Source: Candidatus Phosphoribacter baldrii
Lineage (GTDB): Bacteria; Actinomycetota; Actinomycetes; Actinomycetales; Dermatophilaceae
Reading direction: 5' to 3'
Length of the DNA: 64,000 nucleotides
Assembly: GCA_016704565.1 (NCBI GenBank)
Contig: JADIZV010000002.1
Location: forward strand, 310,001-374,000
Of the stretch, positions 26,734 to 33,754 are shown piece by piece. Below the pieces are notes generated by a model. The model worked only from the letters and a program-made list of their open reading frames with translations. It had not been told where the DNA came from and did no database searches. Position 1 is the stretch's first letter. Every line of letters starts with the position of its first letter. Both the position numbers and the translations under genes were made by a program.

Positions 26734-28034
26734 CGGTCGAGCCGTCCCGCGAGCAGGTCAGCCCAACGGCCGGTGAAGTCGGGCAGGGTCTTGGCGGTGG
26801 TGTCGACGTTCTCAACGATCACATCGGGCACCCGCAACCCGAGGATCGCACCGGCCGTCGCCATCCGATGATCGTGATACGTGTGGAAAAGCCTGCCCTG
26901 CAACGGCGCTGGTTGGATCCGTAGCCCGTCGTCGGTCTGGACGACGTCGGCTCCCATGGCGGTGAGCTCGGTGTCCAGGGCGGCCAGCCGGTCGGTCTCA
27001 TGGCCACGGATATGGGCGACCCCTCGGATCCAGGAGGGCGAGACGGCCAGCGCCGCCAGCGCAGCCACGGTCGGTGTGAGCTCGCTCGCCTCGTGGAGGT
27101 CGACGTCGATGCCCTGGACTACGCCGTCGCTGGTGACCCGTAGGCCGCTGCGGCTCCATTCGACGTGGGCACCCATCGCCCCGAGGATCTCGCGCAGGAG
27201 ATCCCCGGCCTGGGTCGTTTGCCGTGGCCAGTCGGGGACGAGCACCGTGCCGCCCGCGACGAGCGCGGCGGCGAGGAACGGCCCAGCATTGGACAGGTCG
27301 GGTTCCACGACGACATCCAGCCCGTTGATCGGCCCGGGCTCGACCCGCCAGGTGTTGGCCTCGGTGTCGTCGACGACGACCCCAGCCGCACGCAAGGTCG
27401 CCACGGTCATCTCGATGTGCGGTTGGCTCGGCACCGGTTTGCCGTCGTGGTGGACAGTCACACCGCGCTCGTAGCGAGCGCCGGCCAGCAGCAACGCCGA
27501 CACGAACTGCGAACTCTGCGAAGCGTCCAGGGTGACCGCGCCCCCCGGAACGCCCTGGACGCCGCAGCCCTGGACCGTAAAGGGAAGCGCGCTGGTCGCA
27601 CCGTCGACGCCCACGCCCAGCGCTCGCAGCGCGTCGAGGATCGGCCCCATCGGGCGGAGTCGGGCGCCCTCGTCGCCGTCGAAGCGCACCGGGCCGTCGG
27701 CCAGCGCGGCCACCGGGGGCAGGAACCGCATGACCGTTCCGGCCAGCCCGCAGTCCAGCTGCCCGCCGCCGCGGACCGCCCCAGGCGTCACCTGCCAGTC
27801 GCCGTCGCCGTCGGCGAGGTCGACGATGTCGGCGCCAAGGGTGCGAAGCCCCTCGGCCATGAGCAGGCTGTCCCGCGACCGCAGCGGGGCCCTCAGCCGG
27901 GAGCCGGAGTCGGCCAGCGCGGCCAGCACGAGGTAGCGGTTGGTGAGGGACTTGCTGCCCGGCAGGCGCACCACCGCGTCCAACGGACCGGTGGTCAGCG
28001 GTGCCGGCCAGTGGTCGGCACCGTGTGCCGTCAT
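26730..28034 (-). CDS. aroA: 3-phosphoshikimate 1-carboxyvinyltransferase (EPSP synthase)
   Basis: A 434-residue shikimate-pathway enzyme joining shikimate-3-phosphate and phosphoenolpyruvate. PGSKSLTNR (about residues 24-32) is the signature; LDCGLAGTVMRF, DASQSSQF and HDHRMA follow in order. The ATG at 28034 was chosen because the longer frame runs into the divergent promoter region. It heads a three-gene minus-strand operon with rsgA and the PAP2 gene. EPSP synthases with Gly-Leu-Ala-Gly-Thr at residues near 100 are of the normal sensitive type. Confidence 0.96.
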   Translation of the reverse strand: MTAHGADHWPAPLTTGPLDAVVRLPGSKSLTNRYLVLAALADSGSRLRAPLRSRDSLLMAEGLRTLGADIVDLADGDGDWQVTPGAVRGGGQLDCGLAGTVMRFLPPVAALADGPVRFDGDEGARLRPMGPILDALRALGVGVDGATSALPFTVQGCGVQGVPGGAVTLDASQSSQFVSALLLAGARYERGVTVHHDGKPVPSQPHIEMTVATLRAAGVVVDDTEANTWRVEPGPINGLDVVVEPDLSNAGPFLAAALVAGGTVLVPDWPRQTTQAGDLLREILGAMGAHVEWSRSGLRVTSDGVVQGIDVDLHEASELTPTVAALAALAVSPSWIRGVAHIRGHETDRLAALDTELTAMGADVVQTDDGLRIQPAPLQGRLFHTYHDHRMATAGAILGLRVPDVIVENVDTTAKTLPDFTGRWADLLAGRLDR

Positions 28035-28178
28035 GAGGCGCTCACGGGCAGGCTGGTCGCGGGGGAGGGTGACGCTTGGGCCAACGGGCTTCCTCGACAG
28101 TCGACAGGGGGACAACGACCCCTCCACCGTAGTTGGTGCGGCCACACTCCGGACGTGGGGCGACCCTTTCCTCGGCCG

Positions 28179-28219
28179 CGCGGCATACGCTGTCGCCCAT
28201 GTGCGGGAGGTATGCCGCG
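28179..28219. repeat. Octamer dyad enclosing the YedK start codon
   Basis: CGCGGCATAC (28179-28188) and GTATGCCGCG (28210-28219) are perfect 10-bp complements separated by 21 bases that contain the ATG at 28199. In the mRNA they could form a hairpin presenting or hiding the start. The arms are copies of the dispersed octamer. Confidence 0.7.
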
Positions 28220-29035
28220 GCCAAGGACCAGGCCGACCTCGTCCTTGAGTTCGACATCGAAGTCGTTGCGACGGGCGAGCCGACCCGCAGCGTCCTCGTC
28301 AAGCCCCAGGAGCCACCCGCGGGGGCCCCCGACTACAACCTGGCCCCGAGCAAGCAGGCCCCCGTGGTGCTCACCCGCCCGATCAGAGGCGGGGTCGCTG
28401 TCGAGTCGGCTCGGCAGCTGCGCCTGCTTACGTGGGGCCTGGTGCCAAGCTGGGCCAAGGACGTCAAGATCGGGATGCGCTTCATCAACGCCCGCGCCGA
28501 AACCGCCCTGGCCGCCGGACCGTTCGGGCGCGCGGCACTGGCCCGGCGCTGCCTGGTGCCGGCCGACGGCTGGTATGAGTGGCAGGCCTCACCAACGGTC
28601 CTGGACGCCAAGGGCAAGCCCCGCAAGCAACCGTTCTTCATCCACCGGACCGACGGGACCCCGTTGGCGTTCGCCGGGCTCTATGAGTTTTGGCGTGACC
28701 CATCAGTGGCCGACAAGGACGACCCGTTGGCCTGGCTGACGTCGTTCACCATCGTCACGACCGCAGCCGAGCCGGGGCTGGACCGCATCCACGACCGGCA
28801 GCCCCTCGTCCTGGAGCCCGACGACTGGGAGCGCTGGTTGGATCCGACCCTCACCGATCCCGACCCGGTGGCCACCATGCTGGCCTTCGCGCGGCCGGGA
28901 AGGTTCGCGGCATACCCCGTCTCGACGGCGGTCAACGGATCGGCGGGCAACGGTCCGCACCTGCTCGACCCGCTGCCTGCGCAGGCCCTGCGGGGAGTGG
29001 TCGACCCGACGACGGGCGAGGTGATCGGCGGATGA
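28199..29035 (+). CDS. SOS response-associated peptidase, YedK/HMCES family
   Basis: A 278-residue protein that crosslinks to abasic sites in single-stranded DNA. The catalytic Cys is residue 2, exposed when Met1 is removed (MCGRY). NARAET, PADGWYEW and HDRQPL are the other active-site segments. The start at 28199 is fixed by that Cys2, so the longer upstream frame cannot be right. No LexA box of the TCGAAC-N4-GTTCGA type is visible upstream. It is divergent from aroA and overlaps the next gene by ATGA. Confidence 0.93.
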   Translation: MCGRYAAAKDQADLVLEFDIEVVATGEPTRSVLVKPQEPPAGAPDYNLAPSKQAPVVLTRPIRGGVAVESARQLRLLTWGLVPSWAKDVKIGMRFINARAETALAAGPFGRAALARRCLVPADGWYEWQASPTVLDAKGKPRKQPFFIHRTDGTPLAFAGLYEFWRDPSVADKDDPLAWLTSFTIVTTAAEPGLDRIHDRQPLVLEPDDWERWLDPTLTDPDPVATMLAFARPGRFAAYPVSTAVNGSAGNGPHLLDPLPAQALRGVVDPTTGEVIGG

Positions 29036-29694
29036 GCCCCGCGGCAAACCCGGTCGTCGTGGACCTACCGACCCCGGTCGGCGCGGCCAGGGTGCACCTG
29101 CGTCGGCCCCGGGGCTCCCGCGGTGTGCTCCTGCTCGGTCACGGTGCCGGACCGAGCATCACCACCGTCGACCTCACCGCGGCCTCCGAGGCGGCCGTTG
29201 CTGCGGGGTGGGCGGTCGCGCTCGTCGAGCAGCCCTGGCTGGTTGCTGGAGGCAGGGTCGCGGCCCGCCCCGCGATCCTGGACGCCGCCTGGGTGGCCGT
29301 GGCTACGGCCCTGCGCGACCGGGGAGGCGCGCTGGCCGCCACGCGGGGACCGTGGGTGGCCTCGGGCCGCAGCGCCGGAGCGCGGGTCGCCTGCCGGACC
29401 GCGGTCGAGATCCGAGCCGCGGCGGTCCTGTGCCTGAGCTTCCCGCTGCACCCGCCAGGGAAGCCCGAGAAGAGCCGCGCCGACGAGCTCGTCGGGGCTC
29501 TCAGCGCCGGGCTTCCAGTCGTGGTCATCCAGGGTGAGCGCGATCCGTTCGGCACCCCCGCCCAGGTCCTCGCCGCCACATCGCTCCACCCGCCCGACGT
29601 GTATGCCGTCCCCGGCACCCACACCATCCCGCGCGGCTCCGCGGCGGCGGTCGGTGCGGCGGTCACGGCGGCGTTGCACGGCATACGCGAGTGA
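29032..29694 (+). CDS. Alpha/beta hydrolase, dienelactone hydrolase-like
   Basis: A 220-residue hydrolase of the KANL3/Tex30-like alpha/beta family. The oxyanion segment LLLGHGAG (about residues 33-40) and the nucleophile elbow GRSAGAR are clear; Asp in QGERDPFG and His in PGTHTIPRG complete the triad. It is coupled to the yedK-type gene by ATGA overlap. Its substrate is unknown; proteins of this subfamily are frequent in actinobacteria. Confidence 0.82.
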   Translation: MSPAANPVVVDLPTPVGAARVHLRRPRGSRGVLLLGHGAGPSITTVDLTAASEAAVAAGWAVALVEQPWLVAGGRVAARPAILDAAWVAVATALRDRGGALAATRGPWVASGRSAGARVACRTAVEIRAAAVLCLSFPLHPPGKPEKSRADELVGALSAGLPVVVIQGERDPFGTPAQVLAATSLHPPDVYAVPGTHTIPRGSAAAVGAAVTAALHGIRE

Positions 29695-29733
29695 CCGTGG
29701 GGAGCAGCGGCGAAGGTGACGGCGCTGCGGCGC

Positions 29734-29761
29734 GGGAATGAACGGGTCGTGCGGGGGCGTT
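29734..29761 (+). promoter_or_regulatory. SigR-type promoter upstream of sigR
   Basis: GGGAAT (29734-29739) and CGTT (29758-29761) are separated by 18 bases, matching the GGGAAT-N18-CGTT consensus of SigR/SigH redox sigma factors. It lies about 45 bases upstream of the first well-spaced start of sigR, so the gene is probably autoactivated under thiol oxidation. Confidence 0.72.
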
Positions 29762-29806
29762 GCAGGACACGATCCGAACCCACCCTCGTCCGCAAGGAGC
29801 GTCGAC

Positions 29807-30577
29807 ATGTTCGTCATGCCGGTTGCTGCGGGTGGTTCGATCGCGGCCGGCAGTCACCGGGGACCGTTACTGTGGGGCGCGATGACCACCGATAGCGTGT
29901 CCGAACCCGTGCCCGACGCCGCGGCCGACGCCGTGCCCGACCTCGCCGACTCGGCTGACCCGGCAGTCTCCGCTGACCTCGCGGCGGTCGATGTGGCGAC
30001 CGAGACCCCGCAAGAGCGTCGCGAGCGGTTCGAGCGCGAGGCGTTGCCCTTGCTCGACCAGCTCTACTCGGCGGCATTGCGGACCGCGCGCAACGCTGCC
30101 GACGCGGAAGACCTGGTCCAGGAGACCTACGCCAAGGCGTGGGCGGCCTTCCACCAGTACCAGCCGGGCACCAACCTCAAGGCGTGGATGTATCGCATCC
30201 TCACCAACACCTACATCAACTCCTATCGCAAGCGGCAGCGCGAGCCGTTGCAGTCCGATGCGGCGGACATCGAGGACTATCAACTGCACCGGGCCGACAC
30301 CCACTCCTCGTCCGGAGGTCGGTCGGCCGAAGACGTCGCGCTGGACCATCTGCCCGACAGTGATGTCAAGCGAGCCCTCCTGTCGATCCCCGAAGAGTTC
30401 CGGCTCGCGGTCTACTTCGCTGACGTGGAGGGCTACTCCTACAAGGAGATTGCCGACATCATGCAGACGCCGATCGGCACCGTGATGTCCCGCCTCCATC
30501 GCGGGCGGCGGCAACTGCGCGATCTGCTGACTGAGTATGCCGCCGAGCGCGGTTTCGTCCGGACGGAGGGGCGATGA
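29807..30577 (+). CDS. sigR: ECF sigma factor SigR (thiol-oxidative stress)
   Basis: An ECF sigma factor of 256 residues from this start. Regions 2 (about 80-150, ALRTARNAADAEDLVQETYAKAW) and 4 (DVEGYSYKEIADIMQTPIGTVMSRLHRGRR) closely resemble Streptomyces SigR and mycobacterial SigH, which drive thioredoxin and mycothiol genes. Two starts compete. The ATG at 29807 has a strong AAGGAG 7 bases away and adds 25 residues. The ATG at 29882 has only a weak GGGG and matches the compact family length (231 residues). In Streptomyces an N-terminally extended unstable SigR isoform comes from the inducible promoter, and the same could hold here. The stop overlaps rsrA (ATGA). Confidence 0.93.
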   Translation: MFVMPVAAGGSIAAGSHRGPLLWGAMTTDSVSEPVPDAAADAVPDLADSADPAVSADLAAVDVATETPQERRERFEREALPLLDQLYSAALRTARNAADAEDLVQETYAKAWAAFHQYQPGTNLKAWMYRILTNTYINSYRKRQREPLQSDAADIEDYQLHRADTHSSSGGRSAEDVALDHLPDSDVKRALLSIPEEFRLAVYFADVEGYSYKEIADIMQTPIGTVMSRLHRGRRQLRDLLTEYAAERGFVRTEGR

Positions 30578-30900
30578 CGACCGACGACATCCAGCCTCAG
30601 CCGGGGGAACCGGTGAGGGACCCCGGACATCACCACCCGCACAGCGGGCCATCCGCGTTGGACTGCTCCGAGGCGCTGTTGCGTGCGTTTGAGTTCCTCG
30701 ACGGCGAGATGGAGGCGGGCGACTTCGCGAAGGTCAGGGCACACCTCGACGCGTGTGCCGAGTGCCTTCGGCAGTACGACCTAGACCACATGGTCAAGCT
30801 GATGGTCAAGCGGTCCTGCGCGCCGGAGCCGGCTCCCACGAACCTGCGAGCGACCATCGTCAGCCGTCTCACCGTCATCCGGATCGAGACGGCCGACTAG
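30574..30900 (+). CDS. rsrA: Zinc anti-sigma factor RsrA
   Basis: A 108-residue redox-sensitive anti-sigma factor. Cys31, His57, Cys61 and Cys64 (CSEALL...HLDACAEC) have exactly the 26-4-3 spacing of the RsrA zinc site, and Cys82 follows. Oxidation of the cysteines releases zinc and the bound SigR. The first 30 residues are His/Pro-rich and variable, which is normal for the family. It overlaps sigR (ATGA), ensuring stoichiometric production. Confidence 0.93.
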   Translation: MTTDDIQPQPGEPVRDPGHHHPHSGPSALDCSEALLRAFEFLDGEMEAGDFAKVRAHLDACAECLRQYDLDHMVKLMVKRSCAPEPAPTNLRATIVSRLTVIRIETAD

Positions 30901-30922
30901 GTCGATCGGTGCCGTTCGCCGG

Positions 30923-30997
30923 TCAGGCGTTCGGCTTGCGCCCGTGGTTGGCGGCGTGGCTCTTACGGGCGCGCCGCTTGCGGGATCGCTTGCTCAT
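30923..30997 (-). CDS. 24-residue ribosomal protein bL37
   Basis: A 24-residue, extremely basic peptide, MSKRSRKRRARKSHAANHGR followed by KPNA, matching the actinobacterial large-subunit protein bL37 described in mycobacterial ribosomes (family ending NHGKRPNA). GGGAG lies 9-10 bases upstream of the ATG at 30997. It is convergent with rsrA, with 22 bases between the stops. Confidence 0.9.
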   Translation of the reverse strand: MSKRSRKRRARKSHAANHGRKPNA

Positions 30998-31202
30998 GGT
31001 GTGGCTCCCAGGGTTGTGCGTGCCGGACGGTCCGGCCTCGCATGATGTCGCCCGCGCATGATAGCGGGTTACCTCACAAAAAGTCGTCAGTGTTTCGACT
31101 GGATTGTCCGGGTTTGATGTCGCACACTAGGGGGCGACGAGCACGCCTCAAGCTCGTGTACGACTCCCGCAGTCGACACTCTCCCGATCTTCGAGGACGC
31201 AG
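30998..31202 (+). promoter_or_regulatory. Upstream region of the mini-peptide cluster
   Basis: About 205 bases separate the bL37 start from the first mini-gene, and the two are divergent. A TTGTCC box (31104-31109) followed after about 15-16 bases by CACACTA is a weak promoter candidate for the + strand. A 6-bp hairpin (ACGAGC 31137-31142 with GCTCGT 31152-31157, 9-base loop) lies in the presumed leader. Neither is strong evidence by itself. Confidence 0.35.
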
Positions 31203-31298
31203 ATGAAGCCTCTCCGCCGCCTTCTCGTGGCGATGTTGACCTATGACGTCACCCCGTTGTGGAGTTCCGCGTCCGCGGCGCTCGCCGCGGGGCGATGA
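31203..31298 (+). CDS. Mini-peptide gene 0: 31-residue paralogue without core
   Basis: A 31-residue peptide, MKPLRRLLVAMLTYDVTPLW plus a Ser/Ala/Gly-rich tail ending AAGR. It shares the pattern MKxxxxLxxAMLTxxxTP-V/L-W with the N-termini of the peptides at 31394 and 32098 but stops before any core repeat. GAGG lies about 8 bases before the ATG. It may be a truncated member, a separate product, or a decayed copy. Coding status is supported only by the shared motif and the ribosome site. Confidence 0.55.
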   Translation: MKPLRRLLVAMLTYDVTPLWSSASAALAAGR

Positions 31299-31393
31299 CC
31301 CCTGCCTCACCACCTGTCAGCATTGCCATGGGCAGTCTGAGGTCATTCTGCGCTGCCTTTTCCCATCACCAATTCACGTTCAAAGGATCTGAC

Positions 31394-31531
31394 ATGAAGA
31401 CTGTGTCCAAGGTGTTTCAGGCCATGTTGACCAAGGAGACGACCCCGGTGTGGGCCGGCCGCGCTGCAACGCCGGTCGATGGCCCGACCGCGATGTTCAC
31501 CTGGGAGCCGGACCGCCGGAAGGTTGGCTGA
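31394..31531 (+). CDS. Mini-peptide gene 1: leader plus one DGPTAMFTWEPDRRK core
   Basis: A 45-residue peptide with an N-terminal part MKTVSKVFQAMLTKETTPVW, a short spacer AGRAATPV, one core DGPTAMFTWEPDRRK and the end VG. AAAGGA lies 8 bases upstream of the ATG. Comparison with the gene at 32098 shows about 15 synonymous and 4 amino-acid-changing codon differences, so the peptide sequence is under selection. There is no hydrophobic signal segment. I recognise no family. The basic RRK that ends the core could be a processing site, which is speculation. Confidence 0.75.
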   Translation: MKTVSKVFQAMLTKETTPVWAGRAATPVDGPTAMFTWEPDRRKVG

Positions 31532-31981
31532 CCCGATCTGACGTCCCGCTGGCTTATCTGCTGTGTCTGGCAGACCGGCACCTTTTCCCTACTGCTGCTT
31601 CCCTTCTGCTTTCTCTCGACGTAAAGGAACCTGTCATGTTCGCTCAGTCCCCCCGCTTTGATGGCCCGACCGCGATGTTCACCTGGGAGCCGGACCGCCG
31701 GAAGTTCGATGGCCCGACCGCGATGTTCACCTGGGAGCCGGACCGCCGGAAGGTTGGCTGACCCGATCTGACGTCCCGCTGGCTTATCTGCTGTGTCTGG
31801 CAGACCGGCACCTTTTCCCTACTGCTGCTTCCCTTCTGCTTTCTCTCGACGTAAAGGAACCTGTCATGTTCGCTCAGTCCCCCCGCTTTGATGGCCCGAC
31901 CGCGATGTTCACCTGGGAGCCGGACCGCCGGAAGTTCGATGGCCCGACCGCGATGTTCACCTGGGAGCCGGACCGCCGGAA
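31476..31981 (+). repeat. 230-bp tandem repeat containing 48-bp core repeats
   Basis: The stretch 31476-31751 recurs at 31706-31981 with a constant offset of 230 bp. The unit runs from one core, through the stop, a CT-rich spacer of about 100 bases and an AAAGGA ribosome site, to the next start MFAQSPR. Nested in it are 48-bp units coding FDGPTAMFTWEPDRRK at 31657, 31705, 31887, 31935 and 31983. Copies are nearly identical in DNA, indicating recent duplication or gene conversion. Confidence 0.95.
31636..31761 (+). CDS. Mini-peptide gene 2: two core repeats
   Basis: A 41-residue peptide: MFAQSPR, two identical 16-residue units FDGPTAMFTWEPDRRK, then VG. AAAGGA lies 9 bases upstream of the ATG at 31636. 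The N-terminal leader of genes 1 and 4 is replaced by seven residues. Each unit is flanked by basic residues, so proteolysis could release equal fragments. Product and function unknown. Confidence 0.75.
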   Translation: MFAQSPRFDGPTAMFTWEPDRRKFDGPTAMFTWEPDRRKVG

Positions 31982-32039
31982 GTTCGATGGCCCGACCGCG
32001 ATGTTCACCTGGGAGCCGGACCGTCGGAAGCTCGGCTGA
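31866..32039 (+). CDS. Mini-peptide gene 3: three core repeats
   Basis: A 57-residue peptide: MFAQSPR, three units of FDGPTAMFTWEPDRRK, then LG. It has the same upstream spacer and AAAGGA as gene 2. Its last unit differs by one silent base (CGT for CGC). With genes 1, 2 and 4 it makes a 1-2-3-1 series of core number. Confidence 0.75.
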   Translation: MFAQSPRFDGPTAMFTWEPDRRKFDGPTAMFTWEPDRRKFDGPTAMFTWEPDRRKLG

Positions 32040-32097
32040 CCCGATCTCGTTGTCCTGCATCTGCTTTCCCGAGCTTCTCCCACACTAAGGACCTGAC

Positions 32098-32229
32098 ATG
32101 AAGACCGTTTCGAAGCTGTTCGAGGCCATGCTGACCAAAGAGACGACCCCCGTGTGGGGTGGTCGTTCGTCGACGCCAGTTGGTGGCCCGACGGCCATGT
32201 TCACCTGGGAACCCCCCAGGCGTAAGTAG
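32098..32229 (+). CDS. Mini-peptide gene 4: leader plus one diverged core
   Basis: A 43-residue peptide: MKTVSKLFEAMLTKETTPVW, GGRSSTPV, then GGPTAMFTWEPPRRK and stop. AAGGA precedes the ATG by 8 bases. Against gene 1 the leader changes V7L, Q9E and A21G while nine codons change silently. In the core only one residue changes (D to P) while six codons change silently. This is the best evidence that the family is translated and functional. It is followed after 121 bases by the first HD-domain gene. Confidence 0.78.
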   Translation: MKTVSKLFEAMLTKETTPVWGGRSSTPVGGPTAMFTWEPPRRK

Positions 32230-32350
32230 CCTCCTCCTTCCCCACGCGGTTGGGCCTGACCGCCATAGCCCGACTCCTTGGCCTGGTCCGAGCGACCGTT
32301 GCGATACCAGTCGCCGCGCCCGCTTCGGTTGCGCCCGCTAGCGTGGGCCC

Positions 32351-33754
32351 ATGACTGGGCAAGCGGCGGTCGGCGCTGACATCCGCGATCGCCGGGTGAA
32401 CGCTGTCATCGCGTTCGCCCTCGTCGCTGCGGTGGCGCTCACCATCACCGGGTGGCTCTATGACGGCCCGCCTCACGACTATGTCGCCCTTGCGGTCCTC
32501 ACTGTTCTCACGCTCGTCACCCGGCTGGTGCGCGTCCGAGTGGTCGAGCGCGTGGCTGTCGCAGCCAGCGGCATTGTGTCCTTGGCTTCGTGCGTGTTGG
32601 TTGGGCCGGTAGGCAGCGCTGTCATGCTGGTGCTCGCCATCCTGATCGAGCGTGGCTCGATCAGGTGGCCCGCCCGGATCTTCAACGCCGCACTCGGTGC
32701 CATCCTCGGTTCGGTCGGCGGAATCGTCTATCTGGTCCTGGGCGGGCCACGGAACCTCACGTCCGTCTCCGGCCCCGGCGAAGTGCTCTGGCACGTTGGC
32801 GTGCCGTTCTTCGCGGCGAGTCTGGCCTTCAGCCTGGTCAACTTCGGAAGCATTGCTCTGATCGTCCGGGTGGATAGCGGTGCGTCTTTCCGGTCGATGT
32901 TCTTCGCGATGCTCACCACGTCCGGCCTGGCCCAGATCGGGTATGGCGTGGTCGGGTTGCTCTTCGTCATTCTTTGGGTGCCAGCCCAAGTCGGCCCGTT
33001 CAGCGCCTTGCTCATCCTCATCCCCCTCTTCGTCGCCCAATGGGCGTTCGTGCAATACGCGGAGGAGGAGCGGGCGCATGAACGGACCCTTGCCGCCCTC
33101 GTCGCGGCCGGAGAGACGCGGGACCCGTATGCCGTTGGGCACAGCGAGCGGGTTGCCCGCCTCTCCGTTTTGCTTGCCGAAGGCATGGGGCTCGGACCGG
33201 CACAGATCGAGTCGCTTCGTTATGCCGCGATGCTGCATGACATCGGCTGGTTGGGTGCCCGTGCGTCGGGTGCAGACCAGGGCGATGTCCCCAAGACATC
33301 CGACCGGGATCTGGTCCTCGGCCATCCCGGCGTGGGTGCGACCCTTCTGGATGACATCTCGTTTCTCCAAGACTCCCTGGAAGGCATCAAACACCACCAC
33401 GAGCGGTGGGACGGGCGGGGCTATCCTTCGCGACTGGCCGGTGACGCCATCCCGTTGGCGTCCCGCATCATCGCCGTGGCGGACGCGCTCGACAGCGTGA
33501 CACGGGGTCGACCTGGGCACGATGCGCCCCCGATCGTGTCGGCGGTCCAGGACCTTCAACTGCGCGCCGGTAGCCATCTGGATCCCGCGGTCGTGGCCGC
33601 GCTCGTGCGGGTCGGTGAGAGCAGCCCCTCGCAGTTGGGAGAGGCCCTGGGTCTCGGCTCGCCCGACGGACCCCCCTGGGACCACGATGATCCGTCGGTG
33701 TCCGATCTCCTGGCCGGACTGGAACCCTCGACGCGATCCGGTCAGCGCGGATGA
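32351..33754 (+). CDS. Membrane protein with HD-GYP phosphohydrolase domain
   Basis: A 467-residue protein. Residues 15-235 contain about six to seven membrane segments and no recognised sensory motif. The cytoplasmic C-terminal half is an HD domain: His264 in GHSERVARLS, His296-Asp297 in MLHDIG, GHPGVGATLL, then HHHERWDGRGYP (348-359), DAIPLASRIIAVAD. The GYP triplet marks the HD-GYP class, whose studied members hydrolyse cyclic dinucleotides such as c-di-GMP. It lies directly downstream of the mini-peptide genes and overlaps a second HD gene by ATGA. Confidence 0.88.
   Translation: MTGQAAVGADIRDRRVNAVIAFALVAAVALTITGWLYDGPPHDYVALAVLTVLTLVTRLVRVRVVERVAVAASGIVSLASCVLVGPVGSAVMLVLAILIERGSIRWPARIFNAALGAILGSVGGIVYLVLGGPRNLTSVSGPGEVLWHVGVPFFAASLAFSLVNFGSIALIVRVDSGASFRSMFFAMLTTSGLAQIGYGVVGLLFVILWVPAQVGPFSALLILIPLFVAQWAFVQYAEEERAHERTLAALVAAGETRDPYAVGHSERVARLSVLLAEGMGLGPAQIESLRYAAMLHDIGWLGARASGADQGDVPKTSDRDLVLGHPGVGATLLDDISFLQDSLEGIKHHHERWDGRGYPSRLAGDAIPLASRIIAVADALDSVTRGRPGHDAPPIVSAVQDLQLRAGSHLDPAVVAALVRVGESSPSQLGEALGLGSPDGPPWDHDDPSVSDLLAGLEPSTRSGQRG

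Noticed and set aside
28035..28198. LexA box in the aroA-yedK divergent region
   Set aside because: Only a TCGAC-A-GTCGA dyad is present, lacking the TCGAAC-N4-GTTCGA spacing.
31476..32033. CRISPR array at the 48-bp repeats
   Set aside because: Units are contiguous with no unique spacers, sit in reading frames, and no cas genes are near.
31644..32060. A 138-residue minus-strand frame across the mini-peptide repeats, with RLPGEHRGRAIELPAV repeats
   Set aside because: Its repetition mirrors the + strand repeat. It has no good ribosome site, and the silent changes between copies preserve the + strand peptides.
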